Positions 42,419 to 50,592 of a DNA stretch of 64,000 bases are shown one piece after another. The DNA is from RGZA01 sp041917755 (GTDB lineage Bacteria > Pseudomonadota > Alphaproteobacteria > UBA9219 > RGZA01). The DNA lies in contig JAYRWY010000006.1 in the NCBI GenBank assembly GCA_041917755.1, forward strand, positions 181,621 to 245,620, in the 5' to 3' direction. A model generated the notes under the pieces. It saw only the letters and a program-made list of their open reading frames with translations. It was not told the DNA's origin and made no database searches. Position numbers and translations under genes: made by a program. Position 1 is the first letter of the stretch. Each line of letters begins with the position of its first letter.

Positions 42419-42753
42419 GTCAGCACGTTTACGACTGCGCCGCGCTCGGCGTGTTCGCCCTTGGCCTTTAATGCACGTTTAATCTCATCCGCGATTTCTT
42501 GTTCTATTTTTTCACGTTCTTTTGGCGGCAGCGCATTTAGTGCGTCTTCGCTGAGATTATGTCGCTTTAAGTATTGGTAACGAATTTTATCCGCCAACGA
42601 CATATTGGAAAATTTGATCAGCTCCTCGGCAGGATCTGCCTTGCTGGCGGATAGTTTATCCAGCGGGGTATCTTGTCCTGATGCTGCGGTTTTGGTTTTG
42701 TGCGTGCCCGTAGCAGCGCCAGTATTGGAGATTCCGGATATTGCACTCGACAT
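42415..42753 (-). CDS. Small hypothetical protein antisense between ftsA and ftsZ
   Basis: The 112-residue soluble protein is not recognised as a named family. Residues 1-40 are Ser/Thr/Ala/Gly-rich and disordered. About 50-95 is a compact charged helical module (SLADKIRYQYLKRHNLSEDA, PPKEREKIEQEIADEIKRAL). The start is ATG 42753 with AGAGGG six bases upstream; a longer frame to 42819 lacks support. It points against the cluster and its 3' end overlaps ftsA by four bases. Its promoter region faces that of ftsZ. Confidence 0.78.
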   Translation of the reverse strand: MSSAISGISNTGAATGTHKTKTAASGQDTPLDKLSASKADPAEELIKFSNMSLADKIRYQYLKRHNLSEDALNALPPKEREKIEQEIADEIKRALKAKGEHAERGAVVNVLT

Positions 42754-42934
42754 AATCAGCCCTCTTGCCTCTTTAAACCCTGACAAGAACGAAGCAGGAA
42801 ATGTGCCAATTCTGTACACTCCGCACCGCCAGAAACGGCGAAAGTGTTAACGTTTGCAATGAGGCTTTTCCAAGACACAGAATTAAGCATTTCCGCCACT
42901 TGTTACGCAAATCAGTTGGATTTGCCTTGCCACG

Positions 42935-42951
42935 AATCCGCGTCGCGGATT
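42935..42951. promoter_or_regulatory. Palindrome upstream of ftsZ
   Basis: AATCCGCG-T-CGCGGATT is a perfect inverted repeat with 8-base arms, 37-53 bases before the ftsZ ATG, in the space between the antisense gene and ftsZ. It may be an operator or a 5' leader hairpin. Confidence 0.45.
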
Positions 42952-42987
42952 AGCCTTCAGGTCTGTTTCAAACGAAGGATTCAACTA

Positions 42988-44682
42988 ATGATTCAAATTA
43001 CAGTTCCAGAATTGCAAACCCAACTTCGCCCACGCATCACAGTTTTTGGTGTTGGCGGTGCAGGCGGCAATGCGGTCAACAACATGATCCGCTCCAATCT
43101 GGAAGGCGTAGAATTTGTGGTTGCGAACTCCGATGCGCAAGCATTGTCGAGCAATTTATCCGAACGCAAATTACAACTCGGTGTGAACCTAACGCGTGGT
43201 CTTGGCGCTGGCGCAAAGCCAGATGTGGGCCGCGCATCTGCTGAAGAACAAATTGATGAAATCAACGCCTATCTTGAAGGCACCAACATGGCCTTTATCA
43301 CTGCCGGTATGGGCGGCGGCACAGGCACAGGCGCAGCGCCAGTGATTGCACGTGCGGCACGTGAACATGGTATTTTGACTGTTGGCGTAGTGACCAAGCC
43401 ATTCCACTTTGAAGGTTCGCATCGTATGCGCATGGCCGAAGCCGGCATCGCCGAATTGCAGCAATATGTGGATACGCTGATTATTATTCCAAACCAAAAT
43501 CTGTTCAGAATTGCCAATGAAAAGACCACCTTTGCAGATGCCTTCCGTCTTGCTGACGAAGTATTGCATTCTGGTGTTCGCGGCGTAACCGATTTGATGG
43601 TGATGCCAGGTCTTATCAATCTCGACTTTGCTGATATTCGTTCTGTGATGAGCGAAATGGGCAAGGCGATGATGGGTACAGGTGAAGCCACAGGCGACAA
43701 GCGTTCTATCAACGCTGCAGAAGCTGCTATCGCAAATCCATTACTTGATGATGTGTCAATGAAGGGCGCACGCGGCGTTCTTATCAACATCACCGGTGGT
43801 TATGACATGACCCTGTTTGAAGTGGATGAAGCCGCAAATCGTATCCGTGAAGAAGTTGACCCAGATGCCAACATCATTTTCGGTTCTACCTTTGAAGAAA
43901 AGATGGATGGCCGTATGCGTGTATCGGTTGTGGCAACAGGTATTGATGCTGCAGCTGAAATGCCACGCAGCCAAGCTGTTAGCATGGCAGGTTTGAATGC
44001 TTCGAAGTTCCGCGCTGCTGAAGCGCCACAACAAGCTTCATTCAATTCAAGCTTTACCGCGCCAGCCGCAGCACAAAAGAGCCAACAACCTGCGCCGCAG
44101 CAACAAGCACAATCATCGTTCTATAATGTGCCAGCTGCGCAGCAACGTCCGGTTGAACAAGCACCAGCGCCTTCGTTCTCCTCGCCATTCACATGGGGCG
44201 CACCAAAGCCTGCGGCACAACAACCTGTTGGCTTTGCAAGCACCACATCACAAAGCGCTGCATTGGACCAATTATTGGAACGCGCCAAGCAAGCTGAAAG
44301 CATCATGAACCAAGCAACCGCTGCTGAACAACAGCAAGCCGCGCAGATTGCTTCGCAAGCGATGTCGGCGGCAACCCAAACCAACAACACCCCTTCCTAC
44401 TCTGCTCCGCAATTCCCGCAGGCACAGCAAAGCCAATCAACGCAGCAAGCACAAGCACCCCTTGTGCAAGCAGCGCAGGAAAAGCAAACCAAGCGTAGCT
44501 CGTCTCTGTTTGCCCGTATTGCCGAGTTTGGTAATAAGCATTCAGGCCATGGCGCCGAGGCCGCTGCCCCAGCAGCAGCGCCTAATAAGGAACTTGGCGT
44601 GAACCCATCGGATCGCCCACGTTTATCAAGCGAAGAAGAAACATTAGAAATTCCAGCATTCCTGCGCCGTCAATCCAACTAA
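42988..44682 (+). CDS. ftsZ: Cell division GTPase FtsZ
   Basis: FtsZ forms the treadmilling ring that organises division. The 564-residue protein has the tubulin signature GGGTGTG (109-115), VFGVGGAGGNAVNNMI at the N-terminus and the synergy-loop LINLDFADIRSVMSEMG. The C-terminal linker (about 325-550) is very long and rich in Gln, Ala and Pro. It ends with the conserved LEIPAFLRRQ peptide that binds FtsA. ATG 42988 is preceded by AAGGA; the open frame goes back to 42844, but those residues are not FtsZ-like. Confidence 0.97.
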   Translation: MIQITVPELQTQLRPRITVFGVGGAGGNAVNNMIRSNLEGVEFVVANSDAQALSSNLSERKLQLGVNLTRGLGAGAKPDVGRASAEEQIDEINAYLEGTNMAFITAGMGGGTGTGAAPVIARAAREHGILTVGVVTKPFHFEGSHRMRMAEAGIAELQQYVDTLIIIPNQNLFRIANEKTTFADAFRLADEVLHSGVRGVTDLMVMPGLINLDFADIRSVMSEMGKAMMGTGEATGDKRSINAAEAAIANPLLDDVSMKGARGVLINITGGYDMTLFEVDEAANRIREEVDPDANIIFGSTFEEKMDGRMRVSVVATGIDAAAEMPRSQAVSMAGLNASKFRAAEAPQQASFNSSFTAPAAAQKSQQPAPQQQAQSSFYNVPAAQQRPVEQAPAPSFSSPFTWGAPKPAAQQPVGFASTTSQSAALDQLLERAKQAESIMNQATAAEQQQAAQIASQAMSAATQTNNTPSYSAPQFPQAQQSQSTQQAQAPLVQAAQEKQTKRSSSLFARIAEFGNKHSGHGAEAAAPAAAPNKELGVNPSDRPRLSSEEETLEIPAFLRRQSN

Positions 44683-44708
44683 GCCGGCACAGCGGACTAT
44701 TATTAAAC

Positions 44709-44742
44709 GGGGCAGACCAGTGATGGTTTGCCCCATTTTTTT
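44709..44742 (+). terminator. Rho-independent terminator after ftsZ
   Basis: GGGGCAGACC (44709-44718) pairs with GGTTTGCCCC (44725-44734) with one wobble pair and a six-base loop, followed by a T-run. It closes the dcw transcript and implies a separate promoter for lpxC. Confidence 0.88.
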
Positions 44743-44896
44743 GTGTGACATTTTTCTTTATTTTCCAGTGACTTATACATATTGCAGCCTTGTAATACGC
44801 CGTCATAACGCGTGATTTTGGGTAGCTGCCCGGCTTTGATAATTTCCTTACCAGAACATCTTGGTTTTACGATTCCCCTTTTTGTCAGGATTGAGT

Positions 44897-45889
44897 GTGC
44901 TGGGCGATTTGCAATCACCATCATTAGCGACCTCGCCGGTTTTATCGGCAACACAGAAAACATTGGCGCAGCCTTTGTCCTGTGAAGGCGAAGGCGTGCA
45001 CAATGGTAAATCGGTGCGCGTGACTATCAATCCCGCTCCTGCCCATCACGGCATCGTGTTTGAACGAACCGATGTAAAAGACAAGAACAACAAAATCCCG
45101 GCGCTGTGGGATGGTGTGCGCGTTACTCCGCTATGCACACAAATTTTAAACGCCGACGGTGTGGAAGTTCGTACCATTGAACATTTAATGGCGGCGTTGT
45201 TTGCAAGCGGCATTGATAATGCGCATATCACCATCGGCGGTTCGGAAGTACCGATTATGGATGGCAGCAGCCTGCCCTTTTTGCATTTGATTGCCGGCGT
45301 GGGCGTGGTGGATTGCGCACCCGCAAGAGACGCAAATAGCAACGCATCAAACAAGCGTCAATTCATCAAAATCATTAAGCCTGTTGAAGCCAAGCATGGT
45401 GATGCATATGCGCGCCTTGTGCCTGCATTATCACCGCGTTACAGCGTGACCGTTGCCTACCCGCAGCACAATGTGGGTGAACAACATGCCAGTTTTGATT
45501 TTGAAGATGGCCATTTTATCAAAGATGTTGCCAGCGCACGTACCTTTGGATTTAAAACTGATCTTGAATATCTGCATGCCAAGGGCCTTGCCTTGGGCGG
45601 CAATTTCAGCAACGCGATTTTAATCAATGAACAGGGTAAAATTATGAACCCTGGCGGGTATCGCTTCCCCAATGAATTGGCACGCCATAAATTATTGGAT
45701 GCGATTGGTGATATGGCATTAGCCGGAGGCATTATTCTTGGTCATATGGAAAGCAACCGCTCGGGCCATACGCTTAATAATGCATTGCTGCGTGCGTTGT
45801 ATGCTGACCCCACCTCCTACCGCAAGGTAGAGGCTGACGAATCGCTTCGTTTGCCGCGCAGCGACGTGCAAACAGCTGTGGCGATTTAA
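44897..45889 (+). CDS. lpxC: UDP-3-O-acyl-N-acetylglucosamine deacetylase
   Basis: LpxC is the zinc deacetylase that commits UDP-acyl-GlcNAc to lipid A synthesis. Motifs are GEGVHNGKSVRVTI, the zinc ligand EHLMAALFASGIDN, MDGSSLPFL, ARTFGF and the second zinc motif RHKLLDAIGDMALAG with GHMESNRSGH. The 330-residue length assumes GTG 44897, with AGGA six bases upstream. The frame is open back to TTG 44861. No ATG start is available near the expected N-terminus. Confidence 0.95.
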   Translation: MLGDLQSPSLATSPVLSATQKTLAQPLSCEGEGVHNGKSVRVTINPAPAHHGIVFERTDVKDKNNKIPALWDGVRVTPLCTQILNADGVEVRTIEHLMAALFASGIDNAHITIGGSEVPIMDGSSLPFLHLIAGVGVVDCAPARDANSNASNKRQFIKIIKPVEAKHGDAYARLVPALSPRYSVTVAYPQHNVGEQHASFDFEDGHFIKDVASARTFGFKTDLEYLHAKGLALGGNFSNAILINEQGKIMNPGGYRFPNELARHKLLDAIGDMALAGGIILGHMESNRSGHTLNNALLRALYADPTSYRKVEADESLRLPRSDVQTAVAI

Positions 45890-45950
45890 GCCATTTTTTG
45901 CAGCTTTTTTCGTCCTTTTTCAGCCACACTAATTCGTCTATAACCATGTG

Positions 45951-46760
45951 ATGCTGAACCGTATATCCACTGTCTTAATTGCCGCTGTTCTCCTTGTTCT
46001 GACCGCCTGTGAAGGCGCGACAGAGAAGCCCTATGTTGAAAAATCGGTTGATGAACTTTACTCCGCTGCCATTAAGGCAATGGAAGAAAAAGATTTTGCT
46101 GAAGCCGCGCGCCAGTTTGACGAAGTTGAGCGCCAGCATCCCTATTCCGAATGGGCATCACGTGCACAAATCATGGCGGCGTTTTCGCATTATCAAAACT
46201 ATAAATATGATGATGCCTCCAACACACTTGATAGGTTCATACAAATCCACCCGGGGCACCCGCAAATTGCGTATGCATATTATCTGAAGGCGCTGTGCCA
46301 TTATGAACAAATCAGCGATGTGCGCCGTGACCAAGCCAATACGCAAAAAGCAATGGATGAATTGCGTGAAGTATCGCGCCGTTTCCCAGGTACACCTTAT
46401 GCCCGTGATGCAGAACTTAAGGTTGATCTTGCCAAAGACCATTTGGCGGGCAAGGAAATGGAAATTGGCCGTTATTATCTGAACCAGAAGCAATACATCG
46501 CTGCACTGGGCCGTTTCCGCCGCGTGATTGAAGATTATCAAACCACCAGCCATGTGCCCGAAGCATTACATCGTCTTGTGGAGACCTATTTGCTCATTGG
46601 CATCCCCAAAGAAGCGCAAACCGCAGCAGCCGTATTAGGGCATAACTACCCCGGCAGCCCGTGGTATCAAGATAGCTATGAATTATTGAAGGGTAAAAAC
46701 CTTCAGCCGCAAAAGGATAAATCCAGCTGGCTCGCCAAAACCATTAACGACGCTTTGTAA
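45951..46760 (+). CDS. bamD: Outer membrane assembly lipoprotein BamD
   Basis: BamD is the essential lipoprotein of the BAM complex that inserts outer-membrane beta-barrels. The product has 269 residues and a lipoprotein signal (VLLVLTACEG, with the lipidated cysteine at about residue 20). TPR-like repeats follow: SVDELYSAAIKAMEEKDFAE, FDEVERQHPYSEWASRAQIM, DRFIQIHPGHPQIAYAYYLK, and FRRVIEDYQTTSHVPEALHR. ATG 45951 is used; GTG 45948 is in frame one codon upstream. It lies between lpxC and recN as in many alphaproteobacteria. Confidence 0.95.
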   Translation: MLNRISTVLIAAVLLVLTACEGATEKPYVEKSVDELYSAAIKAMEEKDFAEAARQFDEVERQHPYSEWASRAQIMAAFSHYQNYKYDDASNTLDRFIQIHPGHPQIAYAYYLKALCHYEQISDVRRDQANTQKAMDELREVSRRFPGTPYARDAELKVDLAKDHLAGKEMEIGRYYLNQKQYIAALGRFRRVIEDYQTTSHVPEALHRLVETYLLIGIPKEAQTAAAVLGHNYPGSPWYQDSYELLKGKNLQPQKDKSSWLAKTINDAL

Positions 46761-46777
46761 GGGAAACGCATCGCCCC

Positions 46778-48496
46778 ATGCTCACGCAGCTATCCATCCG
46801 CAATGTAGTGCTGATAGAAAAGCTTGAGCTTGATTTTGTGATGGGCTTATCGGTTCTGACCGGTGAAACGGGTGCAGGCAAATCCATTTTACTCGATAGT
46901 CTTGGCCTTGGACTTGGGGCGCGCAGCGATGCTGGCGTCATACGTGCAGGCGCCGAGCAAGCCAGCGTTAGCCTGACCTTTCAGCTACCCAAAAAGCACC
47001 CTGCCCGCGTATTGCTGAACGAACAGGGATTGCGTGAAGAACAAAGCCTAGAGCCACTTATTCTGCGCCGTGTGATTGGCCGCGATGGCCGCAGCAAAGC
47101 GTTTATTGATGACCAGCCGGTTGCCGTGAACCTGCTTAAGAAAATTGGCGAGATGTTGGTTGAAGTGCATGGGCAGTTTGAAACCCATGGCTTACTTAAT
47201 CGCGAGACGCATATTGGGTTTTTAGATAGCTTTGCCGGAAATAAAAAGGAGCTGGATCTATGCCAGCAGGCTTTTACAGCTTGGCAAGCCGCCGTGAGTG
47301 CTTATACCGCGACCAAGGCACAGGTAGATGCCGCGCAAAAACAAGCGGAAGATATCGCTGCGGCTTTAAGCGAGCTCAAGCAACTCAACCCGCAAGTCGG
47401 TGAAGCCGATGCCTTGGCCGAAAAACGCACGCGTCTTCAAAGCCATGAAAAGATCATGGAGGCCTTGCAGACCGCGCACCGTGATATATCGCAAGATGAT
47501 AAGGGCGCGCAGCGTTTAGCGGCCAGTGCACGCCGCGTATTAACGCGGGCAGCAGAAAAAGCCGGTGATTTATTAAACCCCGCACTACAACAACTGGACA
47601 TTGCAGAAAACGCATTGGCTGAAGTATCTGCGCAATTAGAAAACTTGCTTCATAGCGATGCGTTTGATGCCGCAGCATTGGAAAAAAGCGAAGAACGTTT
47701 ATTTGCTTTGCGTGCCGCCGCGCGTAAATACCGCATGCAAGTGGATGAATTACCCAAGCTGTATGATGATTTGACCGAGCAAGCCAATTTGCTGGAACAT
47801 TCAGGTAAGGAACTTGGTAAGTTAGAAAAAGACATGGCACAAAAGCGCACAGCCTTTGAAGCGCAAGCCAAAAAGCTGCATGAAGGCCGTTTGCAAGCCG
47901 CCATAGCATTACAAAAGGCCGTGCATAAGGAATTGCCGCCATTAAAATTGGAAAATGCACGGTTTGAAGCGCAGGTGGAGCTTTTGCCGCTGGACGATGC
48001 CAACGCCAATGGCATGAGCCGCGTGACCTTTGTTGCCGCTACCAACCCCGGCATGCCTAGCGGCGCATTACACAAAGTAGCATCAGGTGGTGAACTTGCT
48101 CGCTTTATGCTCGCGCTGCGCCTATGCCTTGCTGAAGATGCCAGTGCGACGACCTTAGTGTTTGACGAAGTGGATACCGGCATTGGCGGAGCAACCGCCA
48201 GCGCCGTGGGCGAACGCCTGGCCAAACTTGGCAAAACCATTCAAACGCTGGTTGTCACCCACAGCCCGCAAGTAGCAGCACGTGGCAACCACCATTGGCG
48301 CATTCAAAAACAAACGATTAAGGGCTTGGCACAAACCGCAGCCATCACCTTGGAAGGCACGGAACGCCGCGAAGAAATCGCCCGCATGTTAGCAGGCAGC
48401 ACCGTGACGCAAGCCGCAAGAGCCGCCGCTGACAGTTTATTGGATAGCAGCGAAGACGCCCCGCCCGCCAAGGCAGGAAAGCGCAAAGCATCATGA
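46778..48496 (+). CDS. recN: DNA repair protein RecN
   Basis: RecN is an SMC-like ATPase acting in double-strand break repair. The 572-residue protein shows the Walker A loop VLTGETGAGKSILLDSL, the N-terminal MLTQLSIRNVVLIEKLEL, a long coiled coil (about 155-360) and the C-terminal ATPase half with KVASGGELARFMLAL (signature), TLVFDEVDTGIGG (Walker B) and VVTHSPQVAA. It overlaps ligA by four bases. Confidence 0.97.
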   Translation: MLTQLSIRNVVLIEKLELDFVMGLSVLTGETGAGKSILLDSLGLGLGARSDAGVIRAGAEQASVSLTFQLPKKHPARVLLNEQGLREEQSLEPLILRRVIGRDGRSKAFIDDQPVAVNLLKKIGEMLVEVHGQFETHGLLNRETHIGFLDSFAGNKKELDLCQQAFTAWQAAVSAYTATKAQVDAAQKQAEDIAAALSELKQLNPQVGEADALAEKRTRLQSHEKIMEALQTAHRDISQDDKGAQRLAASARRVLTRAAEKAGDLLNPALQQLDIAENALAEVSAQLENLLHSDAFDAAALEKSEERLFALRAAARKYRMQVDELPKLYDDLTEQANLLEHSGKELGKLEKDMAQKRTAFEAQAKKLHEGRLQAAIALQKAVHKELPPLKLENARFEAQVELLPLDDANANGMSRVTFVAATNPGMPSGALHKVASGGELARFMLALRLCLAEDASATTLVFDEVDTGIGGATASAVGERLAKLGKTIQTLVVTHSPQVAARGNHHWRIQKQTIKGLAQTAAITLEGTERREEIARMLAGSTVTQAARAAADSLLDSSEDAPPAKAGKRKAS

Positions 48497-50592
48497 GTAA
48501 GAAGCAACCCAAAAAAGCCGCCAGCGTGGAGCTGACCCCGCTGGAAGCAAAAGCTGAATTAGAACGCCTTGCCGAAGCCATTCAGCGTCACGATACGCTG
48601 TACCACCAGAAAGATGCGCCGGAAATCAGTGATGGCGAATATGATGAATTGCGCAAAACCTATAAAAAGCTGGCGGAAGCCTTTCCCCAATTTGTACCGG
48701 CCCATAACCCAGAAAAAACAGTCGGCGCAGCGCCATTAAGCGGATTTAGCAAGGTTAAACACCGCGTGCCGATGTTATCGCTGGGCAATGCGTTTGAAGC
48801 CGAAGATGTGGTTGATTTTATCACGCGCATGCAGCGGTTTTTGAATTTGCCGCCCGAACAAAGCATCGAGTGCGTGGCCGAGCCAAAGATTGATGGGCTT
48901 TCCGCCAGTCTGATTTATGAGAACGGTGTGTTTGTGCAAGGCGCAACACGCGGCGATGGTGAAGTTGGTGAAGACATCACCCAGAATTTGAATACCATTC
49001 CATCTATTCCCAAAAAATTATCCGGCAGTTATCCGCCTATCATCGAAATTCGCGGTGAAGTGTATATGGAGCGCGGTGATTTTTTAAAAATGAACGAAAA
49101 GCAGGAACGCGATGGCAAGCAGCCCTTTGCGAACCCGCGCAACGCCGCGGCAGGCAGCCTTCGCCAGCTTGACCCAAGCATTACCGCTACACGGCCGCTC
49201 AAATTTTTTGCTTATGCGTTGGGATATAGTGAAAGCCGCGTCATTCATACACAAACCGAACTTAGAAGCACTTTAAAAAGCTGGGGGTTTGACCTTAATG
49301 AGCCATCGGCATTGTGCCGAAATGCAGATGAAATGATTGCCTATCACGCCAAGATTGCAGGCATGCGCGATGCACTGCCCTTTGATCTGGATGGCGTTGT
49401 ATACAAGGTGAATGAGGTTGATTTACAAGAACGCCTTGGATTTGTCTCACGTTCCCCCCGCTGGGCGATTGCGCATAAATTTTCTGCACAAGAAGCAGAG
49501 ACAACATTGAATGATATTATCATTCAAGTAGGACGTACGGGTGCTCTCACCCCTGTTGCAGAACTCGAACCCGTGAATGTCGGCGGCGTGATGGTATCGC
49601 GCGCGACACTACATAATGAGGATGAGATTAACCGCAAAGATATCCGCGTTGGTGACCGTGTGATTATCCGCCGCGCGGGTGATGTTATTCCGCAAATCGT
49701 GTCGGTAAAGGCAGAATCCCGCAAAAACGACAGCAAACCCTATGTGTTTCCAACCCATTGCCCGGAATGCGATAGCCTTGCCATTCGCCCCGAAGGAGAA
49801 GCGGTGCGGCGTTGCACGGGCGGGTTGATATGCCCCGCGCAAGCGATTGAACGCCTCATTCACTTTGCGAGCCGCGATGCATTCGATATTGAAGGCCTTG
49901 GTGAGCGCAGCCTGCGCAGTTTTTGGGATGAAGGATACATAAAAGCACCCGCCGATATTTTCACATTAGAAGCGAGCGATAAGGCAGCCGGAAACAAGCT
50001 GGAGCAGCGCGAAGGCTGGGGTAGTAAATCCGTTCAAAAACTGTTTGATGCCATAAATGCCAAACGCACCATTCCATTGGAGCGATTTATCTACGCGCTT
50101 GGTATCCGGCAGATCGGTGAAACAACCGCCAGATTATTGGCCAAGAATTTTACATCGTGGAATAATTTGAATGCACAAATGCGGCTAGCTAGCGATCATG
50201 AAAGCACCGCCTATCGTGACTTCATTGCGCTGGATGGGATTGGCAAAGCCATGGCGGATGATTTAATCGGCTTTTTTGCCGATGACCATAACCAAGGGAT
50301 TATCGCTGCCCTCCTCCATGAAATAACCGTTGAGGATTATAAGCAGATTGCCAGTGCAGCAACGCCGCTGAGCGGTAAAACCATTGTATTTACGGGCACA
50401 TTACAGGCTATGGGCCGCAATGAAGCAAAAGCCAAAGCCGAGAGCATGGGCGCACATGTAGCAGGCAGTGTATCATCCAAAACCGATTTTGTGGTGGTGG
50501 GCGAAGATGCAGGCAGCAAGGGTGATAAGGCGCGGCAACTTGGCCTGCGCATTTTATCCGAAGCCGAATGGCTGGAGATGATTAAGGGATAG
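48493..50592 (+). CDS. ligA: NAD-dependent DNA ligase
   Basis: LigA seals nicks at Okazaki fragments and in repair. The 699-residue protein has the N-terminal Ia region (DTLYHQKDAPEISDGEYDEL), the adenylation motif VAEPKIDGLSASLIYENG with its lysine nucleophile, an OB domain (VGRTGALTPVAELEPV), the four-cysteine zinc finger (HCPECDS...RRCTGGLICPAQ), helix-hairpin-helix repeats and a C-terminal BRCT domain (LSGKTIVFTGTLQAM). Its stop overlaps the 3' end of the convergent aminopeptidase gene by 11 bases. Confidence 0.98.
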   Translation: MSKKQPKKAASVELTPLEAKAELERLAEAIQRHDTLYHQKDAPEISDGEYDELRKTYKKLAEAFPQFVPAHNPEKTVGAAPLSGFSKVKHRVPMLSLGNAFEAEDVVDFITRMQRFLNLPPEQSIECVAEPKIDGLSASLIYENGVFVQGATRGDGEVGEDITQNLNTIPSIPKKLSGSYPPIIEIRGEVYMERGDFLKMNEKQERDGKQPFANPRNAAAGSLRQLDPSITATRPLKFFAYALGYSESRVIHTQTELRSTLKSWGFDLNEPSALCRNADEMIAYHAKIAGMRDALPFDLDGVVYKVNEVDLQERLGFVSRSPRWAIAHKFSAQEAETTLNDIIIQVGRTGALTPVAELEPVNVGGVMVSRATLHNEDEINRKDIRVGDRVIIRRAGDVIPQIVSVKAESRKNDSKPYVFPTHCPECDSLAIRPEGEAVRRCTGGLICPAQAIERLIHFASRDAFDIEGLGERSLRSFWDEGYIKAPADIFTLEASDKAAGNKLEQREGWGSKSVQKLFDAINAKRTIPLERFIYALGIRQIGETTARLLAKNFTSWNNLNAQMRLASDHESTAYRDFIALDGIGKAMADDLIGFFADDHNQGIIAALLHEITVEDYKQIASAATPLSGKTIVFTGTLQAMGRNEAKAKAESMGAHVAGSVSSKTDFVVVGEDAGSKGDKARQLGLRILSEAEWLEMIKG

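Noticed and set aside
42844..42987. N-terminal extension of FtsZ by 48 residues
   Set aside because: The upstream residues do not resemble FtsZ, while ATG 42988 has AAGGA nearby and gives the normal N-terminus; the region also holds a palindrome.
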